Below are positions 21,811 through 33,803 of a DNA stretch of 64,000 nt, one piece after another. Within the stretch, counting starts at the first letter, position 1, and each line of letters opens with the position of its first letter. The notes beneath the pieces were generated by a model, which was given only the letters and a program-made list of their open reading frames with translations, was not told where the DNA came from and searched no databases. A program made the position numbers and the translations under genes. The stretch is from Guyanagaster necrorhizus. Taxonomy: Eukaryota; Basidiomycota; Agaricomycetes; Agaricales; Physalacriaceae. The stretch spans positions 1,962,465-2,026,464 of the forward strand of contig NW_025064880.1 in the NCBI RefSeq assembly GCF_019112545.1. Direction: 5' to 3'.

Positions 21811-21987
21811 GGGTATCGTGAAGGTGAAAGGATGAGCAAGCTATGTTTCGTCATACGATGGGTGTGACATTACGTTGTCACGAGACGTCACAGACGCGAT
21901 CTGTGTGCCAGCTATACGAAGCTTATTCTGTACAAACACCTCCTTTCCCACCAGACCACCTGCTCTATCGTAAACCGCCGTTACGAA
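21811..21987. promoter_or_regulatory. Short bidirectional promoter, CIA2 / DCN1-like
   Basis: Only 177 bp lie between two outward-facing start codons. No canonical TATA box is evident. Confidence 0.5.
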
Positions 21988-23940
21988 ATGCCACCGAAGG
22001 TTCTTGATCATACAACGATGTCGTTCGGCATTCACCTTGACGTACACACATCCAGCGAAAACAAGTTGGCGAGACGCCATCCGAGAGCAGTTCGACGCGA
22101 GCCACCCGGAGCTCTACACGCGCCTCGACTGAAAAAAAGGGAGGGGATGCGTCAGGCCCGACATCGCAGAAATCTACGAAAAAGGCAGCTGCAAAGACCA
22201 CAAAACAGGCAGCCCCGTACGTCGTATTTTTTTCTTGCTCCGGGTAGATTTACCAGTTGTGCTTTTGATACAGGAAAGGCGCCGCTGATGAAGACGAAGT
22301 ACGTTCGCAGTGCCCTTTCTGTCATTTTGGCCGTGTCTGACGGTGTGTTAGCCTCCCGCGAAGAAGGCAAGAACCAGCAACCTTAGGACCACGAAGCGAG
22401 GGAGGAAGTCAAACACAACGTACGGCAATTTGTATAGGCAACTTCGCGGGAGCTCATCTTATTTTTTTTTCCTGTTTATTTCTCGCTTTCCACGCTATCG
22501 CCTCGCGTCCTCCTACTCGCCCCTCCCCTTTCGTGTGCCACTATAACTACTTTGGCCGTACCGAAAAAGTGCCCCGGATAAGGTAATGACACGTGCCTTG
22601 TTCCTTTCCACGTGGCTGATTCTGTTCTATTTCAGGATCCGTTTGTCCTGTGAGTTCTTACTATCACAGCCTTTTCCTTTCATCTCCTCTATCACATCCT
22701 GGTGTCGTGGTGGCGGTCGGCGTTGATGCACATCTATGCGCTTATTATCCTTTCTTCCCTGCTGTTCTTCTAACGACGTCAACACCATACATAGCGACGA
22801 CCTAGCCGGTCCCAGCAAGCCGGTAGCCAAGGTCGGGTTTAGTGTGCTGTTGACATTACATCCTGCTCACCGCCCGCACAGGCCGCCGGGGAATCCAAGA
22901 AGCTGGCAGCTGGCAAACTTGAACCTTACGCTTCCGCGCGTTCCGTCGCGCTCTTCGAGACATATGCAGACCCAGATACATCCGATGTCATAGGCCCTGA
23001 AGGGCTCGAGAAGTTGTGTTCGGACGCAAATATCCCAATGGAGGGAGCATTGCCCCTGCTCTTTTCTTGGCAACTGGAAGCTCAAGAGATGGGAAAATTC
23101 ACGAAAGGCCAATGGATCAAGTGGACTTCCGCGCGCAAGTACGTCTCCTTGTTCCTTTGTCCCTGAAACACCGCCCCTTAGACCGCGCTCGCAGAATATC
23201 CACACTTTCTCAGATATACCGGGCATTATCAGACCTTGACGATCTCTTGATTGATGGGAAGCCTCCGTTGAAGCGTCCCACCAATGCAAAGAAGAATGAT
23301 GAGCCATACGATCGAACCGCATACTGGATCTACGCTGCTGATACAAAAGACGCGTTTCGCAAACTTTACATGTTCTGTTTTACTCTGGTGAAGCCTCCGT
23401 GGGTCGTTCGGCTTCTGTCTTGTTATAGGCGCTCATAGAGCGCATTTCACAGGCAATCCCGGAATATTGACATGGAGGTTAGACTGTCTCTGACACTTCC
23501 TATAATGGCATGCTGTCTCGATACCTATCACTAACCTTAATTCATCAGACCGCCACTGCCTTTTGGACTGTGTTATTGGCCCCGAAGTCGCCTCTCATGA
23601 AGGATGTCCTGGAGTTTGTCGCTGTATGTCACCATGTTTTTCCGACTAATTGTGTCATATTGACATTGATATTCGTATCAGAGAAAGGGAGAGGTTTACA
23701 AGGCAGCAAATAAGGATTTATGGACCATGGTCAGATTTAATATTTCTTTCTCCAGCAGAAATGTCGTTCTCATCCTGACACAGATGCTTGAATTTTGCGA
23801 GACAATGTCACCGAATCTTGACGGATACGAGGCGGATGGGGTTTGCTCAAAATTTCTTCTATACAACCTGTTTTTACTCACTACTGTGGCAGGCTTGGCC
23901 CACTCTTTTGGATGATTTTGTCGCGTCGAAAAAAGGCTGA
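21988..23940 (+). CDS. DCN1-like cullin neddylation protein
   Basis: The DCN1 (PONY) domain promotes transfer of NEDD8 to cullins. It runs through about seven exons from 22881 to 23940: LFETYADPDTSDVIGPEGLE, MGKFTKGQWIKW, LDDLLIDGKPPLKRP, PYDRTAYWIYAADTKDAFR, TAFWTVLLAPK, MLEFCETMSPNLDGYEADG and a closing WPTLLDDFVASKKG. The N terminus is not the usual UBA domain. Instead a start at 21988 (MPPKRKQ) leads into a basic Ser/Thr/Lys-rich stretch over 22047-22418. An unusually long intron (about 22419-22635) separates the two parts, so the first part could be a separate gene or a mis-joined exon. The DCN1 domain is secure; the N terminus is tentative. Confidence 0.82.
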
Positions 23941-25442
23941 AATGAGGAAAGTGGATAGCCCTTACTCGCACTTCTGGAACATTGCTTTGCATTTCACAAT
24001 GTTGTTTAGTCGTTACATGGTCGTATGTATGCTCTGGAATACTAGACAAAGCTGTTCCGTTTTACGCTTTGGGTGGTGACGATGGACCGGGAAATCCCGG
24101 GGAAAACAGATACAAACACTTAAGCATGAAAATTTTCTTCCGTTCGTTTTTCATTCCTTTGCCTTGTCCCAATCTCTTCTTTCATGGTAAGTGTTACTTC
24201 TCTCTTTTCTTTGCGTCGTCCGCACAATTCATGTGATGACTTTATTCTCTTCCCCGTCCTACACGACCATGCCGAGGAATAGAGTTTTTCTGTTCGCAAC
24301 AGAAACGCACCCTACGGGGTGCACAGTGTACTTGCCAGTGCCATTTCGTCTGATTCTCCTCTATACTATCTCTCATCTGCCGTACCTGTTACTGACTACC
24401 ACACTCTTCCACAGGTGAGCATCCTTTATCCCCCACTCCACCCACCGGATGAAAATTTCCGTTACATTCGCAGTTTCCACTCTAGTTGCCCTCTTTATGG
24501 AGTACTCCCCCAATGCGGAACGTCTATATTCCCCCTCCATACCAACCTGAACCCATTGGGTTGTGTCGAGCGTGGGCCGCCCCTTTGGGGGTGCGCTGGG
24601 CGGGAAGCGGGGGTCGGCACGATGCGGGATGATAATGTCCTTCCTTTGGATGTCTGATCCCTCTCCTCTTTTTCTGATTATGCGCCGGAAACGTTTGCTG
24701 ATTTTCACCTCTTTGTTTATTTAAGGCGTTGCTGAGTGGTGACTTGGGTTGTGGTTGATGTGCTTTTTGTGCACTGTTGTATTATTTTATTATTATACAT
24801 GCCTGTGTAAGAAGTGTGCTAATGTATGTGTTGACCAAGTCAAGTATTTCGCATCGTCAAAGTCAGAAAATACATGTTGTCTTCCGTCGAGCCGCACCTC
24901 CCACGACTAGTGTCATTTTTACTCAGGACAGTATAATATTACCACCGTTCGCTGCTCCCTTTGAATTGGGTCCTCTTTTTAGGTCTGGAGCCGTTCACCT
25001 CGGGCACGTCTCCCTGCCTTCTTTTTCTTGGCGGTATCATATGGTGACGATCGCGTTGACCGCACATCCCGACATTCGGGACCTAGTCCTGGGCCACTTT
25101 GAAATCGTCACGGAAAATTTTGTCTTGTCATGCCAATGAAAAGAAATTTGCTTCCTACATGACACGGTACTTTTTTTTTTGGGTTGCTCTACGTATCATT
25201 CAGGTGTGGATCCCATTATTCGGCATATCAGCACCGGTAGCATGCTCGGCTGTCGGAAAACTAGGTCTAGGAGGCTTTGGTTCTAGCTAAGTGATACAAG
25301 ACTTGATAAATATCGCACTTGTACAAGATACATTAAGTACTCTCTATGTCCTCTAAGTAGTTATGCGGGCATCGATCACGTCCTATTCCAGGAGACGGTA
25401 GTAGACGGAAAGTTTAAAATCCGCTGAAGACGTGCTTCCGTT
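23941..25442. other. Convergent intergenic region, pyrimidine-rich
   Basis: 1.5 kb between the 3' ends of the DCN1-like and D-lactate dehydrogenase genes. The stretch 24,140-24,700 is strongly C/T-rich. Open frames here show no family motif. I see no RNA gene. Confidence 0.4.
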
Positions 25443-27842
25443 TTACTTGGTCGCTTTCTTCGGCGGCCCATCCGGATACAGCTAGACGGTCGCTGTGAGA
25501 ATGTGAAGAAAAAGGGCAAGAAGTTGACTATCTCACCTTGCCGGGATTGAGAAGATTTTGAGGATCAACGGCCTTTTTGATCGTCTTCATTAATTCCACT
25601 GTACCCTCACCTAGCTCATCGATGAGATATTCCTTTTTACCGACTCCAACACCATGCTCCCCGGTGCCTGCAACCCCAGGATTAGTAGTAATCGACCTCC
25701 AGTACAGAAAGGCTACTCACACGTTCCATCCAAAGCAATAGCTCGATGTACAATGCGATGAACGGCATCGCTCACTTTCCCCAGCTCGTCGTCACTCTTG
25801 AACAGCAACAGCGCATGGAAGTTGCCATCGCCAACATGTCCCACGATAGTGCTCGAAATGCCAGCCTCCTCAAGGTCTTTCTTCGACTCTGCCACGAGCT
25901 GAGGAAGGCGCGAGACGGGAACGCTAAAATGAACGTTATAACACATTCTCCAATGAGGATGGAGAGCCGCACCAAACGTCCGTAGTCCAACATTTTGCAC
26001 CGGGGCCTGCATAAGCTATCGACGACGTCAGAGCATGTTTCCTGTTCCTCCATAAATCAGCGGCTTCCTCGTCAGTCTTTGCGAACACGAAGTGGGAGCT
26101 GGAGTGCTTTTTGGTGATTTCCTGGGCTTCTTTTGCTGCCAACTTGATCGACAGGGGTGATCCTTGTATCTTGAAAAATAGGGTGTCGCTAATTGGATAC
26201 GTGTGTTCGATGACTCCGCTCGTGTTTATAGCCTTCATCACTACAATGACGTTAGTAGCGCATCTCGACCCCAAACATCTGGCCTACTGTTGTTATCCAG
26301 AAGTTCGACGCATTCTATTATGATGACGAGTTAACACAAAGCTACAGGCAATATCATGGCACTCACGGAAGTTGGCGCCGTAAGGTGAATTAAGTATTTC
26401 CTGCACGGCATCCACAGCTTTATCTATTGAAGGGAACTGCGCCATGGCTACTTTCGTTGGGAGCAGTGGGGCCAGTCGAAGTGTGGCTTCCGTAACTATA
26501 CCCAATGTGCCCTCAGCACCAATGAACAACTTAGTGGTATCAAATCCAGCGGCGGACTTGCGCGACCGGCGTCTTGTCTTGATCACTTCGCCATTGGGAA
26601 GAACAACAGTCAAGTTTAAAAACCACTCAGCCTTTGCTGTGCCGTACCTAACTGCATTAGCTGAAGAATGCACTTGGTTAACGCGTGATTGTATCCTCAG
26701 ATTGAAAACTAAGACGTACTTCCACTGCAGCCAGTTCCAACCATACCACCGATTGTCGCGCCTGGTCCTGGGTCAAGCTGTAAAACACATTAGATGACGA
26801 CTGAGTAGGATGTACGAATGGCTGACAGGAAAGAAAAGCGGGATCCCTTGTTCTTTGAGCGCTTGGTTGATGTCTTCCCATCTGGCACCTGCTTGACAAA
26901 CGAGATCGGAGTCCGCCTCTAAAACAACGTTAGTTTACGGACAAGAGAAAATTAGAGAATAGGATGATTGCCGCCACCATCTGTAGTCGCACAACACCAG
27001 AACGTGCCCGCATGCACAAATAGATTAATGCGGTATCATATACCGAAAAAACGTGTGGTATCCCCCATATAGGCACTGACGGCAAACCTCTGAAGTCACG
27101 GGAACACTCACCATTTATCTGAATAATTTTATCCATCCCAGACACATCGACGCATATGCTCCCAGTTGACACCTATCAACCAATCTTAGCACAGAATGCA
27201 ATGTTAAGATTGAGAAACGCACCCCAGAGAAATGACCTTCAAGACTCGTAGCACCAGCCGATACGACAATGGGTACCCTATATTCTCGAGCGATGTTAAC
27301 AATTTTCACCACATCTTCCGTGCTGCTAGGCCGAACCTACATCCCTTCATTGAACGATTGGCAGCGTATCAAGGGAGAAACACGCACCACAGCTGAGTGC
27401 GGGGACGCTGGGTGGTACGAGTTGTCCGATGAGCCATAAGACTTAAGGACCTCCGGGTCGGTCGACACAGTGTCCTCTCCAGGTAACGCGAGCTTGAGCT
27501 TCTCAATAGCAACTCTTATTTCGCGTTCAGTACCGTATCCTTTGTCGATATTGGACTAGATGGCATGTTAAACAAGCTTCCTTGCACACACAAGCCATGA
27601 CATACGAAGAGTATCGTGTCCACGTACTGCGTCGCGAGGAGTAGTCCAATAGCGTACGTGACTCCCTGCAGAAAGCTTCGTGCTTTCCAGGAATATGCGA
27701 AATGAGGTGACCAAGGCGAGTATCGGGAAAAAGTGCTGGGCCCCGTCGTGACGAGCTTAGGAATCGGCCTCTTTGCAGCGTAGAGGCGTCGCTGGACAGC
27801 TGGGAAGCGCCATGGCTGTCTCCCCAATCCCAGGCGGAACAT
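25443..27842 (-). CDS. dld1: Mitochondrial D-lactate dehydrogenase (cytochrome)
   Basis: Oxidises D-lactate to pyruvate and passes electrons to cytochrome c from the inner membrane. The N terminus is basic and Arg-rich (MFRLGLGRQPWRF, RRLYAAKR). A hydrophobic segment follows (GVTYAIGLLLA), fitting a presequence plus membrane anchor. The FAD-binding PCMH domain reads VVRPSSTEDVVKIV, PIVVSAGATSLEGHFSG, LDPGPGATIGGM and GAEGTLGIVTEATLRL. The C-terminal FAD-oxidase domain has AKTDEEAADLWRNRKHAL, IVGHVGDGNFH and the closing TGEHGVGVGKKEYL, then NPGKLYPDGPPKKATK. About ten exons are present. I did not fix every boundary, but all blocks of the family appear in order. Confidence 0.92.
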
Positions 27843-27901
27843 GGTGGTCGTGAGATAAGAGGGCCGCCGGATTCCTCAGCTGACACTACTTCACCACCGC
27901 C

Positions 27902-28132
27902 ATGTACAAAGTTAATCCGGCACGATTCCGACTATTGGTCGCATGTTGCGTGCTATTCGTGCTTTCCTTGAAATATTGGCGCGATGAATCCGTTGCCAGT
28001 GTACTGGATATCACGGTGTTCGAGTCAAGGCCGCGGCCGGTTGAGCTGAATTACGTGCTTCGAGAGCGACAACTGTATGCAAGAAGGATACGGTTTGCAG
28101 CGGTGAAGAGCCACGGGGCCTTCTTACAATAA
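27902..28132 (+). CDS. Possible small single-pass membrane protein
   Basis: An intronless 76-codon frame starts 59 bp from the dld1 start codon and diverges from it. CACCGCCATGTAC is a fair start context. Residues 10-23 (RLLVACCVLFVLSL) could be one membrane segment. The rest is charged, with RPVELNYVLRERQLYARR. I do not recognise a family. It could be a real small mitochondrial or secretory-pathway protein, or chance coding in the 5' flank of dld1. Confidence 0.35.
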   Translation: MYKVNPARFRLLVACCVLFVLSLKYWRDESVASVLDITVFESRPRPVELNYVLRERQLYARRIRFAAVKSHGAFLQ

Positions 28133-28228
28133 TAAGGCGCATACACCCATGTTATTGTACTACCATTGTTTGCATTCCAACACCGTGCAGACAAGTTTGT
28201 TTCATTATATACTAATGCTCGTTGTAAT

Positions 28229-31200
28229 CTAATCTATGGGTTTGAATGCTTGCATATTCTCCATCATCTCCCTTACTTCTGTCTCAGCAAACACAGCAGC
28301 CTCCCTCGCAACCGCAAGCTTCTTCTCCAGCTCATCTGCCGTCATCGCTCTAACAACCCCATTCTCTTCAACCAACCCCATGTTGTCAAACCTGCGCAAT
28401 GTATTTCCAACTCGCGGCATGAATCCATGCCTGTCCCAGCCGCCATCATTGAAAGCAAGGACCGCTCGAACAGCAGCAGTATTGATATCCCGATGAAGTT
28501 TTTCGAGTTTGGAAAGCTGAACCTCCATCCAGCGGGCACGTCGCTCGAGGGCCAGAGTCAACGCAGCAACTTCATCGTCCTTGCCTTGGCTCTCTTCACC
28601 TCCTTCATCGAGAAAATCATCTCCCTTTAACATATCCCTCAGTACGCCATCAAAGGAGGAACTATCGTCCCAGGTCGTGCGAGGCAGCAAGCGCAGCAGA
28701 TCAGAGATGGTTTGTGTAAGCGTCTCCAGCAGCTGCTGGAAGGAAGAGACCGCGTTATCGATGGATCCTGAAGGGACACTGTTGGCAAAAGTGCCACCGC
28801 CAACCGATAGAGCAGACAGAGCATGCACAAGTGGTCCGTACTCTAGCGGCATCTTCGCAGCAGGGTTAATCTTTTGAAGATTGAAGAATGGGTGGTTTGG
28901 AAGGTCCATAGCTGGGTTCATCATGTGGATATCCTCTAGCAAATCTTCCAGGGGTGTGGGTCCCTTACGATCTACAGATTGAGAACGGGAATTTGTAGAA
29001 CTCGAAGTCACAGTGTTTCCCTTGCTCGAGGGAAGGAGTGGTACGTCAGGCGCAGAGAATATAGTCGAAGTTTCCTCAGTAACCTGATCCTCTTCCTTAA
29101 CAGATACTCTGGCAGGTTTCGCGATGGGCTTATTCTTTTTCGGTTTCTTGGAAAGGAGAGGAACCTGGATTGTTTCAGAGGGAGTCGGGGAAGATACTTG
29201 GCGGGTGACAGATTTCTCCAGCGCCGTGATTTTAGCGTGTTCACTCGCCAATTTAGCCTTCAAGGCATTGGCCTCCTTGATGGCATTACGCAATTCTCTA
29301 TCCTTCTCTGCCTGGGCCGCCCTCGCTTTCTCAAGCTTAGCCAGCTTTTCCTCCCTTTCTGCCTTCACAAGACGTTCCTTCTCTCTCGCAGCCTTCGCTT
29401 CCTCTTTTTTAATCTTTTCTTTCTCCAGACGCTCCTTCTCCTGCTGTGCCTTTACAGCCGCCGCCTTCTCCTTTTCAGCAGCTTTTTCAAGGGCAGCACG
29501 TGCCTTCTCCGCCGCTTTCGCCGCCGCCTTCTCCTGCGCAATCTTCTGCCTCTCGGCCGCCCTTTCTGCGGCAGCGGCCCGTTTGGCAGCTTTGCGGTCC
29601 GCCTTCTCTTGGGCCTCAAGATCCTCGGGGGAGACTTCGTCTGTTGTTAGAACACTGGGAGTCGTGTCTATACTTGGTACTGCAGATGAAAGCGCCGGAA
29701 AGTCTGACGAAGACAAAATCGGGGGTTGCACGGCTGTGTCTATGGATACTGTAGAGATTGGAACAGCAAGAAAATAAAGCAACACAGATTAGCGTCAAAG
29801 AAGACGGTAATACTAGAGCTCGAGGAGAGGGGGGAGGGTATCAAGCGTATAGTGATGGTTTTAGCGTGATCATAACTTTTTTCTTGGCCGCAAAGTCGAC
29901 GTGTAGTGAGACGGAAGGGGTGATAGGACGGTGCATCAAGGCCGATAATATATTTTCCGCACTGAGAAAGCACGGGAACTCGGTACGCTGTCCTCCCTCT
30001 CCTCAGAGGAACATGGAAGACACTCACCATTAATGGGTCCATCTCTCTCCATCCCTAATGCCCTCGGCATATTCGTACTAGCTTGAGGGTACACAAGTCC
30101 AGGAGGTGATGTATAGTTTAGACGGTTATGATCCGCTGGTTGATATCCCACGTCTTGACCAGACGCAAACCGGGCGGACATGATGGCTGGATCGGTGAAT
30201 GGTTGATGTCCACTTGCGCCCGGTTGTTCTAGATAACAAGAGAAAAGAGAAAAACAAGAAGGGCAAAATGGGAATGGATATAGAATGGCATAGGGTACAT
30301 TTATGCAAGAAGGGAAAAAAGCAAAGAGTCCCGTCAACACTCCCATCGAATCATTCATACAAAGAGAAGCGTCCTACCAGCAGAGCCGCTACGCACGGCC
30401 GAACTATTGGTTACCCGATCCCGACTTGATTGGATGAGATCTCTGAGATCGGCTTCACTGATACCGGCGCTGATACCGGAACTGAAAAAAGGGAAGCGGC
30501 CTTGCACCTGTGAATACGGCTGGGCCTGAGTGTGCTGTAACATGGGCGACCCCATCGCGGAAGGTGGCTGTTGGTAAACATAATCTTGACGTGAATGCAG
30601 TGACCACTGAGAGATGGCAGGAGAATGAGGTTGTTGATCGACAGAATTGTATAGCGAGTGCGTTTCACTTATGCTGTTAGTAACACTGAGAGGCGATGGA
30701 ACGTGAAGAGGCGAGGATGCCGCCGTCGACCCTCGTCTACCCCGAGCAAATCCGAAACGCGAGACTTTCCTGGTTTCATCATCAAAGGAAGATTTAGTAG
30801 GAGAGTGCACTCGAGATGACTCCTCGTTTTGCTCTGCAAAGGGGTTGAAAGATCCAATATAGTTCGACCCTCCCGTAGACTGCCGCTCGATCAATGGCGG
30901 TGTCCGAACAGACATGGGATCGTAGATCGCCCGACTAGGATTATGGGGATGTGACAATCCTGGCGGTGCCATAAAGGCACTGGGAGAACCCTGGCGTAAA
31001 GCAGGGAAAGCATCGACATATGTACCAATGAAAGGAGTTTGTGCCTCAGCCTCAAAGTCAGGTAGCTGGACTTCTTCTGCATCGTCACCCGCAAGCTTGG
31101 GGTCTAGATTGAAACTAAACCCTCCGAAGCCGCCATCCCCTCCAGACAGATTCTGCAATGTACGATCAAAGTCGGGGAAGGGACTGTGCGCCGAGATAGA

Positions 31201-32991
31201 TGGTGGAGGAGCTTCACGCCGGGCCTTAACATCATCAAGTAATGCTCGCGCTGCATTCGACATCTGATAAGAAGTCTGCAAAGCGAGAAGAGGAGTTTGA
31301 GGAGACGCTGTCTCTGCACGGGGTGGGCGCGCAGGAGAAGGAAGACCTGGGGGTGCTGACAGACCTGGGGGAACAGAAGGCGGCAGCGACTCCGATGACT
31401 TGGTAGGGGAGACAGAGCCTGGCTCCGACTCAGCATTGCCAGATGGAGTAGGAGATGGCGGCTGGGCGGGGACTGAAGACTTCTTCTGCAGTGACTTTGC
31501 CTCAGCAGGGGTTAGAGGACGCGGTGGAAGTGACGCAGGCGTGGAAGGACGAGATGATAGCTGTGATGTGCTCTTTGCAGACCTTCGATCCTGCTGCACA
31601 CGAGCGTTCGATGGTCGGGACTCAGTTGCAACAGGACGAATTTGTCTACTGCCACCCCGACGGCTCTGACGCGATACAGGAACAGTTGAAGACGACGAAA
31701 AGTTAGAGGAAACACTCGTTGACGCGGCAGGTAGCGAGGTTTTGTGTCCCCAAGCCGAAGCACGCGGTAGTCCTATCGTAAATGTTCAGATGTTCGTAAG
31801 TAGAAAGTCCAAAGAGGTCTTAATGCGTACCTTCAGCTTCTTCCCCTTTCTTTCCCATAACTGTTCTTGTTCGGCTTTCTGTCGCTTTGATCGTATGTTT
31901 TCTAGAATGCAGTGAGAATAAGAACACGAGAGGGAATGAAACAGACAAACAAAGTCGTCAGGTCCTCCTTCGTAAAGCAGTCCTTTTCGTCTCCCCATTC
32001 ATGCAGATTCATGCAACTGTGATCACTACATGTAGCGCCCCGCAAGAACGCCATGCAATATTTAGTTGTTCCATAGCTGGCTCTCATCACATCTCGGCCG
32101 CCACCTGGAGATGGTGTGCCGTCAACAGCGGCGATGGCGCGTGCGACATCTTCTCGTCTGTGATATGTGATATATAGTCCGACGACGGGGGCACCACCTC
32201 CCGACGGTGTCCTCTTGACCAGAACAATCTTTGTAATTTTGCCATATTGACCAAAATATTCGTTGGAGCGTAACGTTGGAATAAGCTGCACGAAGAAAAT
32301 GAGCATCGTGCTGGAACTGACATGAAAGACTGTACCTCTTCCTTGGCAAATCGAGGACCTATTCCGACTACGTAGACGACATTGCGCTGAACGACACGCA
32401 CATTGGCCAAATGGCGTCTGCCCAAAGCGTCGAGCTCCTTGCGCTCTCGTTCGCGTTGCTTCTTCTGCTGGGTCAAGCGCTTATGGCTAACAAGTCAAGA
32501 TGCAATGAGCATGCCAAGGAAAAGAAACGACCACCAAACAAACGCACTCTTGAGGTGAAATAGGCTTGAACTCTACCCCCTCATCTGTGTACACCCTCCG
32601 GCAAGCCGGACAACGCTTGTTCAGATTCTCTTTGATGTGATGCCAGCAGAAGCGACAGATCTAGTCAGAAGAATCAGTGAAAAGGTACAGAAGAGCCGTA
32701 TGCGATGTTTTACCTGGTAACCACAGACACAAGGCTTGAAATTGAGATCTGAAATGTCCATTTCTTCCAAGCAAAGCGGACACTCTGCATCTTCCTGTAT
32801 ATTCGAAGTAGACAACGAATAATGAGAGGGGTGTAGATCAAAAACGCTTAAAGACTGACTACTTCCTCGTCGTTCCAGTACGCGTCCTGGACGCCAGCCA
32901 GTACGTGGGACTTGGACTGCGAAATGGAAAATCCCTGGTGAACGACGGGCGCTGGCAGCGCATGGTGAGGATGAACTCTTGTAGCAGACAT
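28229..32991 (-). CDS. not4: CCR4-NOT complex E3 ubiquitin ligase NOT4
   Basis: The start is at 32991 (MSATRVHPHHALPAP). The C4C4 RING is split over two exons near 32,570-32,815: AECPLCLEEMD, KPCVCGYQ, then ICRFCWHHIKENLNKRCPAC. An RRM follows (ANVRVVQRNVVYVVGIG, YFGQYGKITKIVLVK), then a CCCH-like finger (YCMAFLRGATCSDHSCMNLHEWG). The long C-terminal part (31,600 to 28,229) is low complexity: Pro/Ser-rich with APPGLP and FNPFAEQ motifs, then an Ala/Lys/Glu coiled coil of about 120 residues (29,240-29,620), ending in AETEVREMMENMQAFKPID. NOT4 ubiquitinates ribosomal and other targets during co-translational quality control. The order RING-RRM-CCCH identifies it securely; exon joins in the tail are approximate. 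Confidence 0.92.
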
Positions 32992-33803
32992 GGTTTACGA
33001 AGCGTTAAGGGCGAAGACGTTGAAAAGGAACGCTCGAGGATATGGTAAAAGGTAAAGCGGTGAAGCTGGAAACGCGATGGTGCAGTGACAATGAGGACTA
33101 GTATTACCTAAGCGATTTTGTTTGTTTGGTTGCCATCTCTTGCCGACACGATGCCGTGCAGTCTTTGATTCTGGAGCACAGGGGTCGACTTGAACTCGAC
33201 TTTGCAGTGGGCCAGACTGTAAGCCTTTACATACTCAGTGCTCAATACCGACCGAACGACATTCGTCGCCTGTATACCGTTATCTCCAGGTCTTAGTACA
33301 CTACGAGTCTCGCTGTTCTGTTGTTTGTCTGCTGTCGTCGCCCGACTTCCGTACATTCCATCAAGTTCCTGGTCACTCATTTAGCACACTCAGCTGGATC
33401 GACATATGCACCATCAAGCCGGCCTCGACTTCCCGAGTCAGCTGCCCATGCCCTGGTTGCCCTCGTGGATTTTAGGCTCACCTCGTTTACTCCCTCTAAG
33501 ATCCTACCGATGTCGAGCTCTAGCCAGGGTGAAGACTAGCCTGTCTACACATCCATCCTCTGTCCATTCTGAATTTCCAAGCCTTCGCCGAGGGGGTTAC
33601 AATCATGGGGAGAAAGTAACCAAGGAAGTACCTCGGACATCTTGGAGCCGGCGCCACTTTGGCCAAGTACCTCGTTCCTTCCTCGAATGTCAATAACCTC
33701 AGATGGACACGGATTGCTGGTTTTGAATCATGTACGAGAACCTAAAATGGACGCCTCAGCGCACCGAGCACGGACATGGACGAACTTACACCCACATGGG
33801 ATG
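32992..33803. other. Intergenic between NOT4 start and UNG end
   Basis: This contains the NOT4 promoter. A 90-codon open frame on the minus strand (33108-33380) starts with ATG but resembles no family I know. I leave it uncalled. Confidence 0.4.

Noticed and set aside
24140..24700. Pyrimidine-rich open frames as a possible gene
   Set aside because: Composition bias alone keeps these frames open. No start context, no splice pattern and no domain.
28979..29777. Long plus-strand open frames (217-223 codons) opposite NOT4
   Set aside because: They mirror the low-complexity Ala/Lys/Glu coiled coil of NOT4 on the other strand. Their Phe/Leu/Ser-rich composition is what such a repeat gives in antisense, and no domain is seen.
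33108..33380. 90-codon minus-strand frame between NOT4 and UNG
   Set aside because: It opens with an ATG and has reasonable composition, but I recognise no family and cannot show splice partners. Left uncalled.
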